Below, piece by piece: positions 1 to 9,481 of a DNA stretch of 41,329 nucleotides. This DNA comes from Alterluteimonas quercicellularis. Its GTDB lineage: Bacteria > Pseudomonadota > Gammaproteobacteria > Xanthomonadales > Xanthomonadaceae. Under the pieces are notes generated by a model. That model was given only the letters and a program-made list of their open reading frames with translations, was not told the origin of the DNA and did not search any database. Numbering within the stretch: the first letter of the stretch is position 1; each line of letters begins with the position of its first letter. The stretch covers positions 1 to 41,329 of the forward strand of contig NZ_JAIWPR010000055.1 of NCBI RefSeq assembly GCF_021191635.1, in the 5' to 3' direction. The translations under genes were made by a program, and so were the position numbers.

Positions 1-851
1 TGGCGCGCGCGGACCGCGCGCTGGCGGTCGGCGCCGGCGCCGCCGAGTGGCCGCGGCGCGCGGCGGGCGGGCGCTGGCGCAGCGTCCGCGCCGTGTCCGG
101 CGCCGTGGCGGCCAGCCTGTGCGCGCTGCTGATCGCCGGCGCGCTGCTGCTGAAGGCGCCGCTGCTGCACACCTCGCGCCTGGGCGAAGTGCTGCGGGTG
201 CCGCTGCCCGACGGCTCCACCCTGGTGCTGAACTCCGATTCGCGGGTGCGGGTGGACTTCGACGCGCGCCGGCGCCGGGTGGAACTGCTGCGCGGCGAAG
301 CGCTGTTCGAGGTGGCGCGCGATCCGGCGCGGCCGTTTGCGGTGAGCGCCGGCCAGGCGCAGGTGGTGGCGGTGGGCACCGCCTTCAGCGTGCAGCGCAG
401 CGAGGACGGCGGCATGCGGGTGATCGTGCGCGAAGGCATCGTCGACGTCGCCGGCGGCGCCGAGGACGCGCCGGCGCCGGTGCGGGTGGCGGCCAACTTC
501 CAGGCCGTCGCGCGCCCCGGCCAGGACCTGCAGATGCACCCGCTGGCGGTGGAGGAGGTCGGCCGGCGGCTGGCCTGGCGCGACGGCATGCTCGCCTTCG
601 ACGGCGACACGCTGGCGCAGGCGGCGGCGCGCTTCGCGCGCTACAGCACCGTCCGCATCCTGGTCGACGAGCCGGAGGTCGCGCAGCGCCGGGTGGCCGG
701 CCTGTACTCGGCCACCGATCCCGCCGGCTTCGCCGAGGCGGTGGCGACCAGCCTCGGCCTGCGGGTCGAGCGCGACAGCGAGGGCATCCACCTGCGCAGC
801 CACGCGGCGCCGCGGACGCGGCCGCCGCCGGACGCCGCGCTGCGGCAGTGA
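1..851 (+). CDS. FecR-family anti-sigma / sigma regulator (5' end outside window)
   Basis: The reading frame is open to the first base of the window, so the N-terminal cytoplasmic part, where FecR proteins contact their ECF sigma factor, is missing. Visible parts in order: a short Arg/Ala-rich cytoplasmic stretch, one membrane segment (VAASLCALLIAGALLL), a periplasmic FecR domain (LPDGSTLVLNSDSRVRVDF, then RGEALFEVARDPARPFAV) and a C-terminal DUF4974-like domain (AWRDGMLAFDGDTLAQAAAR) of the kind that binds the receptor signalling domain. It lies 54 nt before an STN-containing TonB receptor on the same strand, the usual FecI-FecR-FecA order. The sigma factor should lie just left of the window. 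The family role is secure; the inducing signal is unknown. Confidence 0.9.
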   Translation, partial: ARADRALAVGAGAAEWPRRAAGGRWRSVRAVSGAVAASLCALLIAGALLLKAPLLHTSRLGEVLRVPLPDGSTLVLNSDSRVRVDFDARRRRVELLRGEALFEVARDPARPFAVSAGQAQVVAVGTAFSVQRSEDGGMRVIVREGIVDVAGGAEDAPAPVRVAANFQAVARPGQDLQMHPLAVEEVGRRLAWRDGMLAFDGDTLAQAAARFARYSTVRILVDEPEVAQRRVAGLYSATDPAGFAEAVATSLGLRVERDSEGIHLRSHAAPRTRPPPDAALRQ

Positions 852-905
852 CGCCGGGCGACCGGCGCGGCAGACACGTCATCACGAGGGGAGAGAGGCA
901 AACCG

Positions 906-3900
906 ATGCATATCCACCGCACGCGCCTGGCCGGCGCCATCCGCTTCGCCGTCGCGACCTTCGCGCTCGGCGCAGCACCCGCCTTCGCGCAGGAGCGCGA
1001 GTTCGACCTGCCCGCCGGCGATGCGGCGCGGGTGCTGCCGGACTTCGCTAGGCAGGCGCAGCTGCAGATCGTCGCGCCCGCGGACCGGCTGGAAGGCGTG
1101 CGCACGCCGGCGCTGCGCGGCACCATGGACGCGCGCGAGGCGCTGGCGCGGCTGCTGGCCGGCAGCGGCCTGAGCGTGGCCCGCGACGACGGCCACACCA
1201 TCGCGCTGGGCGGCGAGCGCGCCGAGCGCGCCCTGCTGGCCTCGGCGGCGCCGCTGGCGCTCGACGCGCCCGCCGCGCCGGCGCAGGACGCGGCCGAGCC
1301 GCTGCCCACGCCGCAGGCGGCGCCGGTGGACGCCGCGCCGGCCACCCGCGATCTCGACGCGGTGACGGTGACCGGCTCCTTCATCCGCCGCATCGACAGC
1401 GAGACCGCGCTGCCGGTGACCACGCTCTCGCGCGAGCAGCTCGACACCACCGGCGCGACCACCCTGTCCGAGGCGATGGCCTACCTGCCGCAGTCGGCCG
1501 GCTTCGACAACGCCGAGACCTCCACCGGGCCCAACGCCGCGCGCGGCGACGCCGCCTCGATCAACCTGCGCGGCATCGGCTCCGGCAACACGCTGGTGCT
1601 GCTCAACGGCCGCCGCATCGCCCCGCACCCGATCTCCGAGGGCGCGGTGCCGCGCCTGTCGGCCAACATCAACCAGATCCCGCTGGGTGCGATCGAGCGC
1701 GTGGAGGTGCTGCGCGACGGCGCTTCGGCGCTGTACGGCTCGGACGCGGTCGCCGGCGTCGTCAACACCATCCTGCGCCGCGACTACCAGGGCGCGGAGG
1801 CCAGCGTGCGCCACGGCTGGGTCGACGAGGGCGACATGTCCGAGACCTCGGTCAGCCTGCTGGGCGGGCGCAACTTCAACGGCGGCCGGACCAACGTCAT
1901 GGGCTTCGTCGGCTACTACGACCGCGATCCGCTGTACACCCGCGACAAGTGGTACAGCCGCAGCGGCGACCTGCGCGAGCGCGCCGGCAGCGACAGCACG
2001 CTGTGGGACAACCGCTCGGTCAGCGGCCCCTACGGCAGCTACACCACCGGCCGCGTGGGCGCCGACGGCGGGTTCTCCGCGGTGCGCGCGCCCGGCCTCT
2101 CCGGCTCCGCCTTCCACATCGCGCCGGACGGCGACGGGACCCAGGTGGCCGGCGGCGCGATGCCGCGCGAGCTGCGCTACGACTACACCCCCGAGTACGT
2201 GCTGCTGCCCGAGAGCACCCGCCACCAGGTCTTCGGCGCGCTGAACCACCTCTTCGGCAACGGCGTCGAGGCGACCCTGGAGGGCTTCTACTACCGCGCC
2301 GACTCCTGGACCTCGAACGCGGCCTCGCCGATCTCGGCCAACGCCGACAACGGCATCTACGTGCCGGCCAGCAACTACTACAACCCCTTCGGCAGCCGCT
2401 TCTACGGCCCGGGCACCGACAACCCGGACATCGCGCCGATGGACGTGCGCATCAACAACTACCGCCCGCTGGAACTGGGCCCGCGCACCGCCGACGTGTC
2501 CTCGCGCGCCTACCAGGCGGTCGGCGGCCTGCGTGGCCAGCTGGGCGAGTGGAACTGGGACGGCGGGCTGGGCTACGGCCGCGGCGAGACCCGCGACGAG
2601 GCCGGCAACATGCTCAGCGAGAGCCGCCTGCGCGAGCGGCTGGCGCTGGACACGCCCGACGCCTTCAACCCCTTCGGCGGCCCGGGCGCCAACAGCCAGG
2701 CGGTGATGGACGCGGTGCGCATCGGCACCTGGCGCGAGGGCGAGGCCTCGCTGGGGGTGGCCGACTTCCGCGCCACCGGCCCGCTGATGGACCTGCCGGG
2801 CGGCACCCTGCAGATGGCGGCCGGCGTCGAGTACCGCCGCGAGACCTTCGACGACCGCCGCGACCCGCTGTCCAATGCCGACGACGTGATCGCGCTGAGC
2901 CAGACCAGCGACTCCAGCGGCAGCCGCAACGTGCGCTCCGGCTTCCTGGAACTGTCGATCCCGATCTTCGGCGATCCCAACGCGCGCCCCGGCTTCCGCC
3001 GCATGGAGATCTCGCTGGCCGGCCGCGCCGAGCAGTACAGCGACTTCGGCACCGCCGCCAAGCCGAAGTTCGGCTTCAGCTGGGGCCCCACCGACTGGCT
3101 GCTGCTGCGCGGCTCCTACAGCGAGGGCTTCCGCGCGCCGACCCTGGCGCAGGTGTTCGTGGGCGAGATCGTGCGCCGCAACGCCGGCACCCCCGATCCC
3201 TACCGCGCCGACGTGACCGGCACGCCCGCCGACCTCGGCGACGAGTCGCGGCAGGTGATCCGCGGCGGCAACGCCGACCTCGGCCCGGAGGAGGCCAAGC
3301 AGCACTCGATCGGCTTCGTGCTGCAGCCCGGCTTCGCCGAGGGGCTGTCGCTGAGCCTGGACTACTTCCGCATCCGCCAGAGCGACGTCATCGACACCTA
3401 CGGCGAGGCGCAACAGCTCGCGCTCGACCACCAGCTGCGCAGCAGCGGCCAGGGCGCCAACCCGGCGGTGGTGCGGCTGCCGGTCACCGACGCCGACCGC
3501 GCCGCCTTCGAGGCCTGGAACGCCGCCAACCCCGGCGACCCGCGCGCCCCGGCCGGCGCGGTGGACTACGTCATGGACACCTTCATCAACATCGCCGCGC
3601 GCACCATTGCAGGCTACGATGCCAGTCTCGCCTGGCGGCTGCCGGAGACGCGGCTGGGGAACTTCAACCTGCGCCTGGACGTGGCCTACATGGACCGCTA
3701 CGAGGAGCGCGTCAGCGACGACGCATTGGCAACCTCGCCGCTGCGCATCAACGGTCTGCCGCGCACCCGCGGCGTGCTGTCGGTGAACTGGCGCCGCAAC
3801 GCCCTCGACGCCGCGGTGATGGCGAACTACATCGGCTCGCTGTACGACACCAGCGCGCCGGTCGATGCCGACGGCCGCGCGTACAAGGTCGACGACTGGG

Positions 3901-4088
3901 TGACGGTGAACGCGCACGTCGGCGTCCGCCTCGCGGGCTTCGCCGGCGGCCGCAGCCAGCTGCGCTTCGGCGCCAACAACCTGTTCGACCGCGCGCCGCC
4001 GCTGGCCGACGAGGACCGCGCCTTCTTCGAGGGCGTGCACGACGGCCGCGGCCGCCTGTGGTACGCGGAATGGCGCTACACCCTGTGA
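906..4088 (+). CDS. TonB-dependent outer-membrane receptor with STN signalling domain (FecA-like transducer)
   Basis: 1060 residues. ATG 906 follows a purine-rich GAGAGAGG ribosome site. A signal peptide ends near AFA (residues 26-28). Residues about 31-103 form a secretin/TonB N-terminal (STN) domain (FDLPAGDAARVLPDFARQAQ), the periplasmic signalling module that contacts FecR. An Ala/Pro linker leads to a TonB-box-like LDAVTVTGS (150-158), then the plug with INLRGIGSGNTLVLLNGRR and VLRDGASALYGSDAVAGVVN, and a long 22-strand-type beta-barrel ending in WRYTL. Such receptors take up large or scarce substrates with TonB energy and report ligand binding to an ECF sigma factor. The substrate cannot be read from sequence; the amidohydrolase overlapping its stop suggests an amide-linked ligand rather than only iron-siderophore. 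That last point is inference. Confidence 0.93.
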   Translation: MHIHRTRLAGAIRFAVATFALGAAPAFAQEREFDLPAGDAARVLPDFARQAQLQIVAPADRLEGVRTPALRGTMDAREALARLLAGSGLSVARDDGHTIALGGERAERALLASAAPLALDAPAAPAQDAAEPLPTPQAAPVDAAPATRDLDAVTVTGSFIRRIDSETALPVTTLSREQLDTTGATTLSEAMAYLPQSAGFDNAETSTGPNAARGDAASINLRGIGSGNTLVLLNGRRIAPHPISEGAVPRLSANINQIPLGAIERVEVLRDGASALYGSDAVAGVVNTILRRDYQGAEASVRHGWVDEGDMSETSVSLLGGRNFNGGRTNVMGFVGYYDRDPLYTRDKWYSRSGDLRERAGSDSTLWDNRSVSGPYGSYTTGRVGADGGFSAVRAPGLSGSAFHIAPDGDGTQVAGGAMPRELRYDYTPEYVLLPESTRHQVFGALNHLFGNGVEATLEGFYYRADSWTSNAASPISANADNGIYVPASNYYNPFGSRFYGPGTDNPDIAPMDVRINNYRPLELGPRTADVSSRAYQAVGGLRGQLGEWNWDGGLGYGRGETRDEAGNMLSESRLRERLALDTPDAFNPFGGPGANSQAVMDAVRIGTWREGEASLGVADFRATGPLMDLPGGTLQMAAGVEYRRETFDDRRDPLSNADDVIALSQTSDSSGSRNVRSGFLELSIPIFGDPNARPGFRRMEISLAGRAEQYSDFGTAAKPKFGFSWGPTDWLLLRGSYSEGFRAPTLAQVFVGEIVRRNAGTPDPYRADVTGTPADLGDESRQVIRGGNADLGPEEAKQHSIGFVLQPGFAEGLSLSLDYFRIRQSDVIDTYGEAQQLALDHQLRSSGQGANPAVVRLPVTDADRAAFEAWNAANPGDPRAPAGAVDYVMDTFINIAARTIAGYDASLAWRLPETRLGNFNLRLDVAYMDRYEERVSDDALATSPLRINGLPRTRGVLSVNWRRNALDAAVMANYIGSLYDTSAPVDADGRAYKVDDWVTVNAHVGVRLAGFAGGRSQLRFGANNLFDRAPPLADEDRAFFEGVHDGRGRLWYAEWRYTL

Positions 4089-5530
4089 GTCGCGCGGCTG
4101 CCCGGGTCGGCCTCGCGCTGTGCGCGGCCCTGGCGGCGTCGCCGGCCGCGGCCGGGCCCGCCGGCGGCGACGCGGACGCGCGCATGCACGCCGCGCTCGA
4201 CGCCTACGCCCCGCGCCTGGCCGAGGTCGCCGACGACCTGTGGCGCTGGGCCGAGGTCGGCTACCGCGAGACGCGCTCGTCGCAGCGCCTGCAGGCGGAA
4301 TTGCGCGACGCCGGCTTCGAGGTCGAGGCGGGCGTGGCCGGCATGCCGACCGCGTTCGTGGCGCGCGCCGGGCGCGGCGGCCCGGTGATCGCGCTGCTGG
4401 CGGAGATGGATGCGCTGCCCGGCGCATCCCAGGCGGTGGCCGCCGAACCGCGGCGCGTGGACGGCCAGGCGGCCGGGCACGCCTGCGGGCACAACCTGTT
4501 CGGCGCCGGCACCGTCGCGGCCGCGCGCGCGATCCGGCAATGGCTGCTGGACACCGGCACGCCCGGCGAGGTCCGCGTCTACGGCGCACCGGCCGAGGAG
4601 GGCGGCGCCGGCAAGGTCTACCTGGTCCGCGCCGGGCTGTTCGACGACGTCGACGCGGTGCTGCACTGGCACCCGGCCGACGCCAACAGCGCCGCGCAGT
4701 CCGCGTCGATGGCCAACGTCAGCGGCCGCTTCCGCTTCGAGGGCGTCGCCTCGCACGCCTCGATCTCGCCCGAGCGCGGCCGCTCGGCGCTGGACGGGGT
4801 CGAGGCGCTCAACCACATGGCCAACCTGCTGCGCGAGCACGTCCCCGAGGGCACCCGCATCCACTACACCATCAGCGACGGCGGCGGCGCGCCGAACGTC
4901 GTGCCGGCGGCCGCCGAGGCCTACTACTACGTGCGCCACCCCGATCCGGCGGTGGTGCGCGAGGTGTTCGCCCGGCTGCAGCGCGCGGCCGAGGGCGCGG
5001 CGCTGGGCACCGGCACCCGCGTGTCCTACACGCCGGTGGGGGGCGTCTACGGCCTGCTGCCCAACGACGCGCTCGGCCGCGTGCTCGACGCCGCGCTGCG
5101 CGCCGGCGGCGGCGTCGCCCTCGGCGCGGAGGAGCAGGGCTTCGCGCGCGCGCTGCAAGGCACGCTGGAGCGCGCGCCGCCGCTGGCGCAGGCCGGCGCC
5201 GTGGCCGATTACGCCGTCGGCGGCCTCTCGCACGCTTCCACCGACGTCGGCGACGTCAGCTGGAACGCGCCCACCGCGGGCCTGTCCACCGCGACCTGGG
5301 CGCCGGGCACCAGCGCGCATTCCTGGCAGGCCACCGCGGCCTCCGGCCACGCGCTCGGCCATCGCGGCGCGCAGGCCGCGGCGCGGGCGCTGGCGGACGC
5401 CGCCACGCGGCTGTACCGGGAGCCCGCGCTGCTGGCGCAGGCGCGCCGGGAGTTCGAGCAACGCCGCGGCGCCGCCGCCTACCGGCCGCTGCTGGAGCGC
5501 GACTCGCCGCCGCTGGACTATCGCGACTGA
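4085..5530 (+). CDS. exported M20 family amidohydrolase, AbgB-like
   Basis: 481 residues from GTG 4085, whose GTGA overlaps the receptor stop. An in-frame ATG at 4070 would add five residues and is the alternative start. A signal peptide is clear (VGLALCAALAASPAAAG), unlike cytoplasmic AbgB of E. coli, so the enzyme should be periplasmic. M20D metallopeptidase signatures are present: GHACGHNLFG (Cys134 and His136 as metal ligands), PAEEGG (Glu171/172, general base and ligand), HWHP (His194/His196) and a late HSW. The central part fits the dimerisation domain. The family hydrolyses amide bonds of N-acyl or p-aminobenzoyl amino acids. With the coupled TonB receptor it probably trims an imported conjugate in the periplasm. 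Substrate unknown. Confidence 0.88.
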   Translation: MSRAAARVGLALCAALAASPAAAGPAGGDADARMHAALDAYAPRLAEVADDLWRWAEVGYRETRSSQRLQAELRDAGFEVEAGVAGMPTAFVARAGRGGPVIALLAEMDALPGASQAVAAEPRRVDGQAAGHACGHNLFGAGTVAAARAIRQWLLDTGTPGEVRVYGAPAEEGGAGKVYLVRAGLFDDVDAVLHWHPADANSAAQSASMANVSGRFRFEGVASHASISPERGRSALDGVEALNHMANLLREHVPEGTRIHYTISDGGGAPNVVPAAAEAYYYVRHPDPAVVREVFARLQRAAEGAALGTGTRVSYTPVGGVYGLLPNDALGRVLDAALRAGGGVALGAEEQGFARALQGTLERAPPLAQAGAVADYAVGGLSHASTDVGDVSWNAPTAGLSTATWAPGTSAHSWQATAASGHALGHRGAQAAARALADAATRLYREPALLAQARREFEQRRGAAAYRPLLERDSPPLDYRD

Positions 5531-5706
5531 CCCGCCCGGTTCCGTGGGAGCGCGCCCGTGCGCGACCGGGCCACGCGCCACCGGACCTAGAACGCGTCCT
5601 CACGCACGGACGGAGGTGAGCGACGGCCGGCACCGCTTCTCGTGGATTCCGGAGCCCGTCGCGGGGAGGCCCGTCGCGGGAGCGCGCTCCTACGAAAGCG
5701 TATCGA
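5531..5706. repeat. cluster of REP-like units between convergent genes
   Basis: Three related units can be seen: GTGGGAGCGCGCCC at 5544-5557 reading rightward, a degenerate unit GAACGCGTCCTCACG at 5590-5604 reading leftward, and GGGAGCGCGCTCCTACG ending at 5694 reading leftward. The outer two form an imperfect inverted pair. The cluster separates the M20 gene from the converging ppx gene and may act as a barrier or mRNA 3'-end structure. Similar units recur near 15.4, 26.6 and 32.2 kb. Confidence 0.7.
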
Positions 5707-7245
5707 TCAGGCCAGGCGCAGCTGCAGCCCCAGCGCGCCGAGGTCGCCGGTCTCGCTTTCGAGGTCGGCGCGCAGCAGCGGGCGCGAATCCAGCCAGCGC
5801 GGGTCCAGGCGCAGGACCAGGGTGTCGCCCTCGGCGCTCGCCTCCAGCCGCGGGATCGGCTGGGTCTCGCGCGCGCGGTTGAGCAGCACCGCCACCCGCA
5901 GCAGCAGGCTCAGCCGCCGCGCGGAGGCGAGCAGGCGGTCGGGCAGGGCGTCGAACGCGGACTTGGCGATCTTGCGACGGTGGCTGCGCACCATCGCGGC
6001 CAGGAACTGCTGCTCCTGCCGCGAGAAGCCGGCGATGTCGGAGTGCTCGATGACGTAGGCGCCGTGCAGGTGGTAGCCGCTGTGGGCGATGGTCAGGCCC
6101 AGCTCGTGCAGGCGCGCGGCCCAGCCCAGCATCAGCAGGTCGTCGCCGCCCAGCTGCCAGTCGCGCGCGACCTGGTCGAACAGCCGCACCGCGGTCTGCT
6201 CCACCCGCTCGGCCTGGGCGTCGTCGATGCCGTAGCGCTGGATGATGTTGTGGATCGAGGTCTCGCGCGGGTCGTCGCCGCTGCTGCGGCCGAGCATGTC
6301 GTACAGCACGCCCTCGCGCATCGCCGCCTTGCTGACCGCCATCCGGTCCAGGCCCAGGCTGGCGAAGGCCGCCTCCAGCACCAGCAGGCCGCCGGCGATG
6401 ATCGGCCGGCGGTCGTCGGACAGGCCCGGCAGGTCGATCTCGTCGATGTGCGGGGCCTGCAGCAGGCGGTCGCGCACCGCCGGCAGCGCCTCGGCCAGCA
6501 CCGCGCCCTTGGTGAGCTTCATCGCCGCGCAGATCTCGCCGATGGCCTTGTTGGTGCCCGACGCGCCCAGCGCCTCGTGCCAGCCGAGCATGCGGTAGGC
6601 GGTGGCGAACTGCTGGAACTCCGCCGAGATCTCGGTCAGCGCCTCGCGCCAGCGCTTGCGCGACAGCCGGCCGTTGGGAAAGAAGCGGCGCGTGCTGGAG
6701 ATGCAGCCGACCTGCAGGCTCTCGCGCTCCAGGGTGTCGAGGCCGCGGCCGATGATGAACTCGGTCGAGCCGCCGCCGATGTCGATCACCAGCCGCCGCT
6801 GGCCCGGCTTCGGCGGCTGCGCGTGGGCCACGCCCAGGTAGATCAGGCGCGCCTCCTCGCGGCCGGAGATCACCTCGATCGCGTGGCCCAGCGCGTCCTC
6901 GGCCGGCACCAGGAAGGCCTGCGGCGCCGACAGCTGGCGCACCGCGTTGGTGGCCAGCGCGCGCACGCGGGTGGGCGGGATGTCGCGGATGCGCTCGCCG
7001 AAGCGCGACAGGCAGTCCAGCGCGCGCTGGCGCACGTCGGTGCGCAGGCCGCCCTTGCCGTCGAGCCCTTCGCCCAGGCGCACGGTCTCGCGCAGGCGGT
7101 CGACGATGCGCAGCTGCCCCATGGTGTAGCGGGCCACCACCATGTGGAAGCTGTTGGAGCCCAGGTCCACCGCCGCGAGCATGTCGCCGTCGCTGAAGGG
7201 CGGCGTCATCGTTTCCGCGAGGGCGAGCGTGCGGGATGGACTCAT
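5707..7245 (-). CDS. ppx: exopolyphosphatase
   Basis: 512 residues, against about 513 for E. coli Ppx. It releases orthophosphate processively from the ends of polyphosphate. The ASKHA-fold phosphate loops are visible: AAVDLGSNSFHMVVARY near the N-terminus and IDIGGGSTEFIIGRG further in, followed by GLLVLEAAF and a C-terminal HD-like region (GWAARLHELGLTIAHSGYH). It is last in the minus-strand order phoB-phoR-ppk-ppx, 88 nt after ppk, so synthesis and breakdown of polyphosphate are encoded together. The start could instead be the ATG at 7209 (MTPPFSDGD), which has a better GGA spacing. GppA (pppGpp phosphohydrolase) activity cannot be excluded, but the context favours Ppx. Confidence 0.92.
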   Translation of the reverse strand: MSPSRTLALAETMTPPFSDGDMLAAVDLGSNSFHMVVARYTMGQLRIVDRLRETVRLGEGLDGKGGLRTDVRQRALDCLSRFGERIRDIPPTRVRALATNAVRQLSAPQAFLVPAEDALGHAIEVISGREEARLIYLGVAHAQPPKPGQRRLVIDIGGGSTEFIIGRGLDTLERESLQVGCISSTRRFFPNGRLSRKRWREALTEISAEFQQFATAYRMLGWHEALGASGTNKAIGEICAAMKLTKGAVLAEALPAVRDRLLQAPHIDEIDLPGLSDDRRPIIAGGLLVLEAAFASLGLDRMAVSKAAMREGVLYDMLGRSSGDDPRETSIHNIIQRYGIDDAQAERVEQTAVRLFDQVARDWQLGGDDLLMLGWAARLHELGLTIAHSGYHLHGAYVIEHSDIAGFSRQEQQFLAAMVRSHRRKIAKSAFDALPDRLLASARRLSLLLRVAVLLNRARETQPIPRLEASAEGDTLVLRLDPRWLDSRPLLRADLESETGDLGALGLQLRLA

Positions 7246-7333
7246 CGTGCGGCGGGCGGGGCGGCACGATGCCGCGTTGGGCGGGAGTTTACCCGACGCC
7301 CGGGGACGGGCGGGGCGCCGCCGCCCGCGCCCC

Positions 7334-9481
7334 TCAGCCGGCGATGCGCGCCAGCAGCCAGGACTGCGCCGAATGCGGCATCGCGTCGCCCTCGGGCCGC
7401 AGGTGGCGGTAGTCGCCGTCGGACTGCAGCTCCCAGGCCTGGGTGTTGTCGGCCAGGTAGTTGTCGATCACCTCGTGCTTCACCCGCGCCGCGATCTCCG
7501 GGTCCAGGAACGGGAAGCAGGTCTCCACGCGGTGCAGCAGGTTGCGCTCCAGCCAGTCGGCGCTGGCGCCGAAGATCTCCGGTTCGCCGTCGTTGGCGAA
7601 CCAGTACACCCGGTGGTGTTCCAGGAACCGGCCCACCACCGAGAGCACGCGGATGTTCTCCGACACGCCCTCCACGCCGGGGCGCAGGGTGCAGGCGCCG
7701 CGCACGATCAGCTCGATCCGCACCCCCGCCTGCGAGGCGCGGTACAGCGCGCGGATCACCTGCGGCTCGTTGATGGCGTTCATCTTGGCCACGATCCGCG
7801 CCGGGCGCCCGGCGCGCGCATGCGCGGCCTCGCGCTCGATGCGCTGGATCACCCCGCTGTGCAGGGTGAACGGCGACTGCAGCAGGTGCTGCAGGCGGAT
7901 CGCCGGGGCCAGGCCCGAGAGCTGCTGGAAGATCTGGTGCACGTCGCCGCCGATGGCGGGATCGGCGGTGATCAGCCCCAGGTCGGTGTAGGCGCGCGCG
8001 GTGCCGGAATGGTAGTTGCCGGTGCCCAGGTGCACGTAGCGGCGCAGCTTGCGGCCCTCGCGGCGCACGATCAGCAGCATCTTGGCGTGGGTCTTGAAGC
8101 CCACCACGCCGTAGACCACCTGCACGCCGGCCTCCTGCAGGCGGTCGGCCACGCCGAGGTTGGCGTCCTCGTCGAAGCGCGCGCGCAGCTCGATCACCAC
8201 GGTCACGTCCTTGCCGTTGCGCGCGGCCTGCACCAGGTGCTCGACGATCGCCGAGTCCTTGCCGGTGCGGTACAGGGTCTGCTTGATCGCCAGCACGTTC
8301 GGGTCCTCGGCGGCCTGCTTGAGCAGTTCCAGCACCGGGGTGAACGCGTCGAAGGGGTGGTGCAGCAGCAGGTCGCCCTCGGCGACCAGCTCGAAGATGT
8401 CGTCCATGCCGCGCACCTGCCGGGCCTGGAACGGCGGGAACTTCAGGTCCGGGCGCTGCACCAGGTCGTAGACCTGGATCACCCGGTTGAGGTTGACCGG
8501 GCCGTCGATGCGGTAGACCGCGTTCTCCGGCAGGTCGAAGTTCTTCAGCAGGGTGGTGACGATCGGCTTCGGGCAGTTGGCCGCGATCTCCAGCCGCATC
8601 GCGCGCAGGTAGCCGCGCCCGGCCAGCTCGTCGCGCAGGGCGAGCGCGAGGTTCTCCACCTCGTCCTCGTCGACGATCACCTCGGAATTGCGGGTCACGC
8701 GGAACTGGTAGGCGCCCTTGACCTCCATGCCCGGGAACAGCTCGCCCACGAACTCCGACAGCACCGCCGACAGGAACACGAAGTCCGAGTCGCCGCCCGA
8801 CACCCGCTCCGGCAGCTGGATGATGCGCGGCAGCGAGCGCGGCGCGCGCACGATCGCCAGGTGCCCGCTGCGGCCGAACGCGTCCTTGCCCTTCAGCACC
8901 ACCACCACGTTGAGCGACTTGTTGAGGATCTTCGGGAACGGGTGCGCCGGGTCCAGGCCCAGCGGCGACAGCACCGGCATGATCTCGTCGCGGAAGTAGG
9001 CGCGCAGCCAGCGCTTCTGCCGCGCGTTCCACTGCTCGCGGCCCACGATGCGCACGCCGGCCTCGGCCAGCGCCGGGCGCAGCACGTCGTTCCAGCAGGC
9101 GTACTGGCGCGCCACCAGCTCCGCGGCGCGGTCGTGGATGCGCCGTAGGACCGTCGCCGGGGCCAGCCCGTCGGGCGGCATCGGCATCGCCAGTTCCTGC
9201 GCGTGGCGCACGGTGGCGGCGCGGATCTCGAAGAACTCGTCGAGGTTGGTGCAGCAGATGCACAGGAAGCGCAGCCGCTCCAGCAGCGGCACCGACGGGT
9301 CCTCGGCCTGCGCCAGCACGCGGAAGTTGAAGTCGAGCTGGGACAGCTCGCGGTTGAAGTACAGCGACGGGTCGGTCAGCGGATCGGCCGGCAGGGTCGG
9401 GTCGGCGGCCGCCCGGCGCTTGCGGATGGTGTCGCGCGACAGCTCAGAGCGAGCGGCCGGCCTGGATGCGCGGTTGTTCAC
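7334..9481 (-). CDS. ppk: polyphosphate kinase 1
   Basis: About 715 residues. PPK1 makes polyphosphate from ATP reversibly through a phosphohistidine. Visible: the N-terminal family start DPSLYFNRELSQLDFNFR, CTNLDEFFEIR, VLAIKQTLYRTG, the catalytic-histidine region HLGTGNYHSGTARAYTDLG, and VKHEVIDNYLADNTQAWEL near the C-terminus. GTG 9481 is preferred as start because CGGAG lies about 7 nt upstream; ATG 9523 would add 14 residues. Either way the gene overlaps the end of phoR (38 nt or 80 nt), with no other start codon before the conserved domain. Co-location with phoBR fits control by phosphate starvation. Confidence 0.94.
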   Translation of the reverse strand: MNNRASRPAARSELSRDTIRKRRAAADPTLPADPLTDPSLYFNRELSQLDFNFRVLAQAEDPSVPLLERLRFLCICCTNLDEFFEIRAATVRHAQELAMPMPPDGLAPATVLRRIHDRAAELVARQYACWNDVLRPALAEAGVRIVGREQWNARQKRWLRAYFRDEIMPVLSPLGLDPAHPFPKILNKSLNVVVVLKGKDAFGRSGHLAIVRAPRSLPRIIQLPERVSGGDSDFVFLSAVLSEFVGELFPGMEVKGAYQFRVTRNSEVIVDEDEVENLALALRDELAGRGYLRAMRLEIAANCPKPIVTTLLKNFDLPENAVYRIDGPVNLNRVIQVYDLVQRPDLKFPPFQARQVRGMDDIFELVAEGDLLLHHPFDAFTPVLELLKQAAEDPNVLAIKQTLYRTGKDSAIVEHLVQAARNGKDVTVVIELRARFDEDANLGVADRLQEAGVQVVYGVVGFKTHAKMLLIVRREGRKLRRYVHLGTGNYHSGTARAYTDLGLITADPAIGGDVHQIFQQLSGLAPAIRLQHLLQSPFTLHSGVIQRIEREAAHARAGRPARIVAKMNAINEPQVIRALYRASQAGVRIELIVRGACTLRPGVEGVSENIRVLSVVGRFLEHHRVYWFANDGEPEIFGASADWLERNLLHRVETCFPFLDPEIAARVKHEVIDNYLADNTQAWELQSDGDYRHLRPEGDAMPHSAQSWLLARIAG

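Noticed and set aside
882..4589. Very long open frame on the minus strand (over 1200 codons) opposite the TonB receptor
   Set aside because: It is rich in Arg, Ala, Gly and Val with no domain, and mirrors a well-supported gene. In a genome this GC-rich stop codons are rare in antisense frames.
5531..5706. CRISPR-like repeats
   Set aside because: Units are few, inverted rather than direct, and irregularly spaced; no cas genes are present.
7142..9148. About 670-codon plus-strand open frame opposite ppk
   Set aside because: No recognisable motif, biased His/Val/Gln/Arg composition, and PPK on the other strand is unambiguous.
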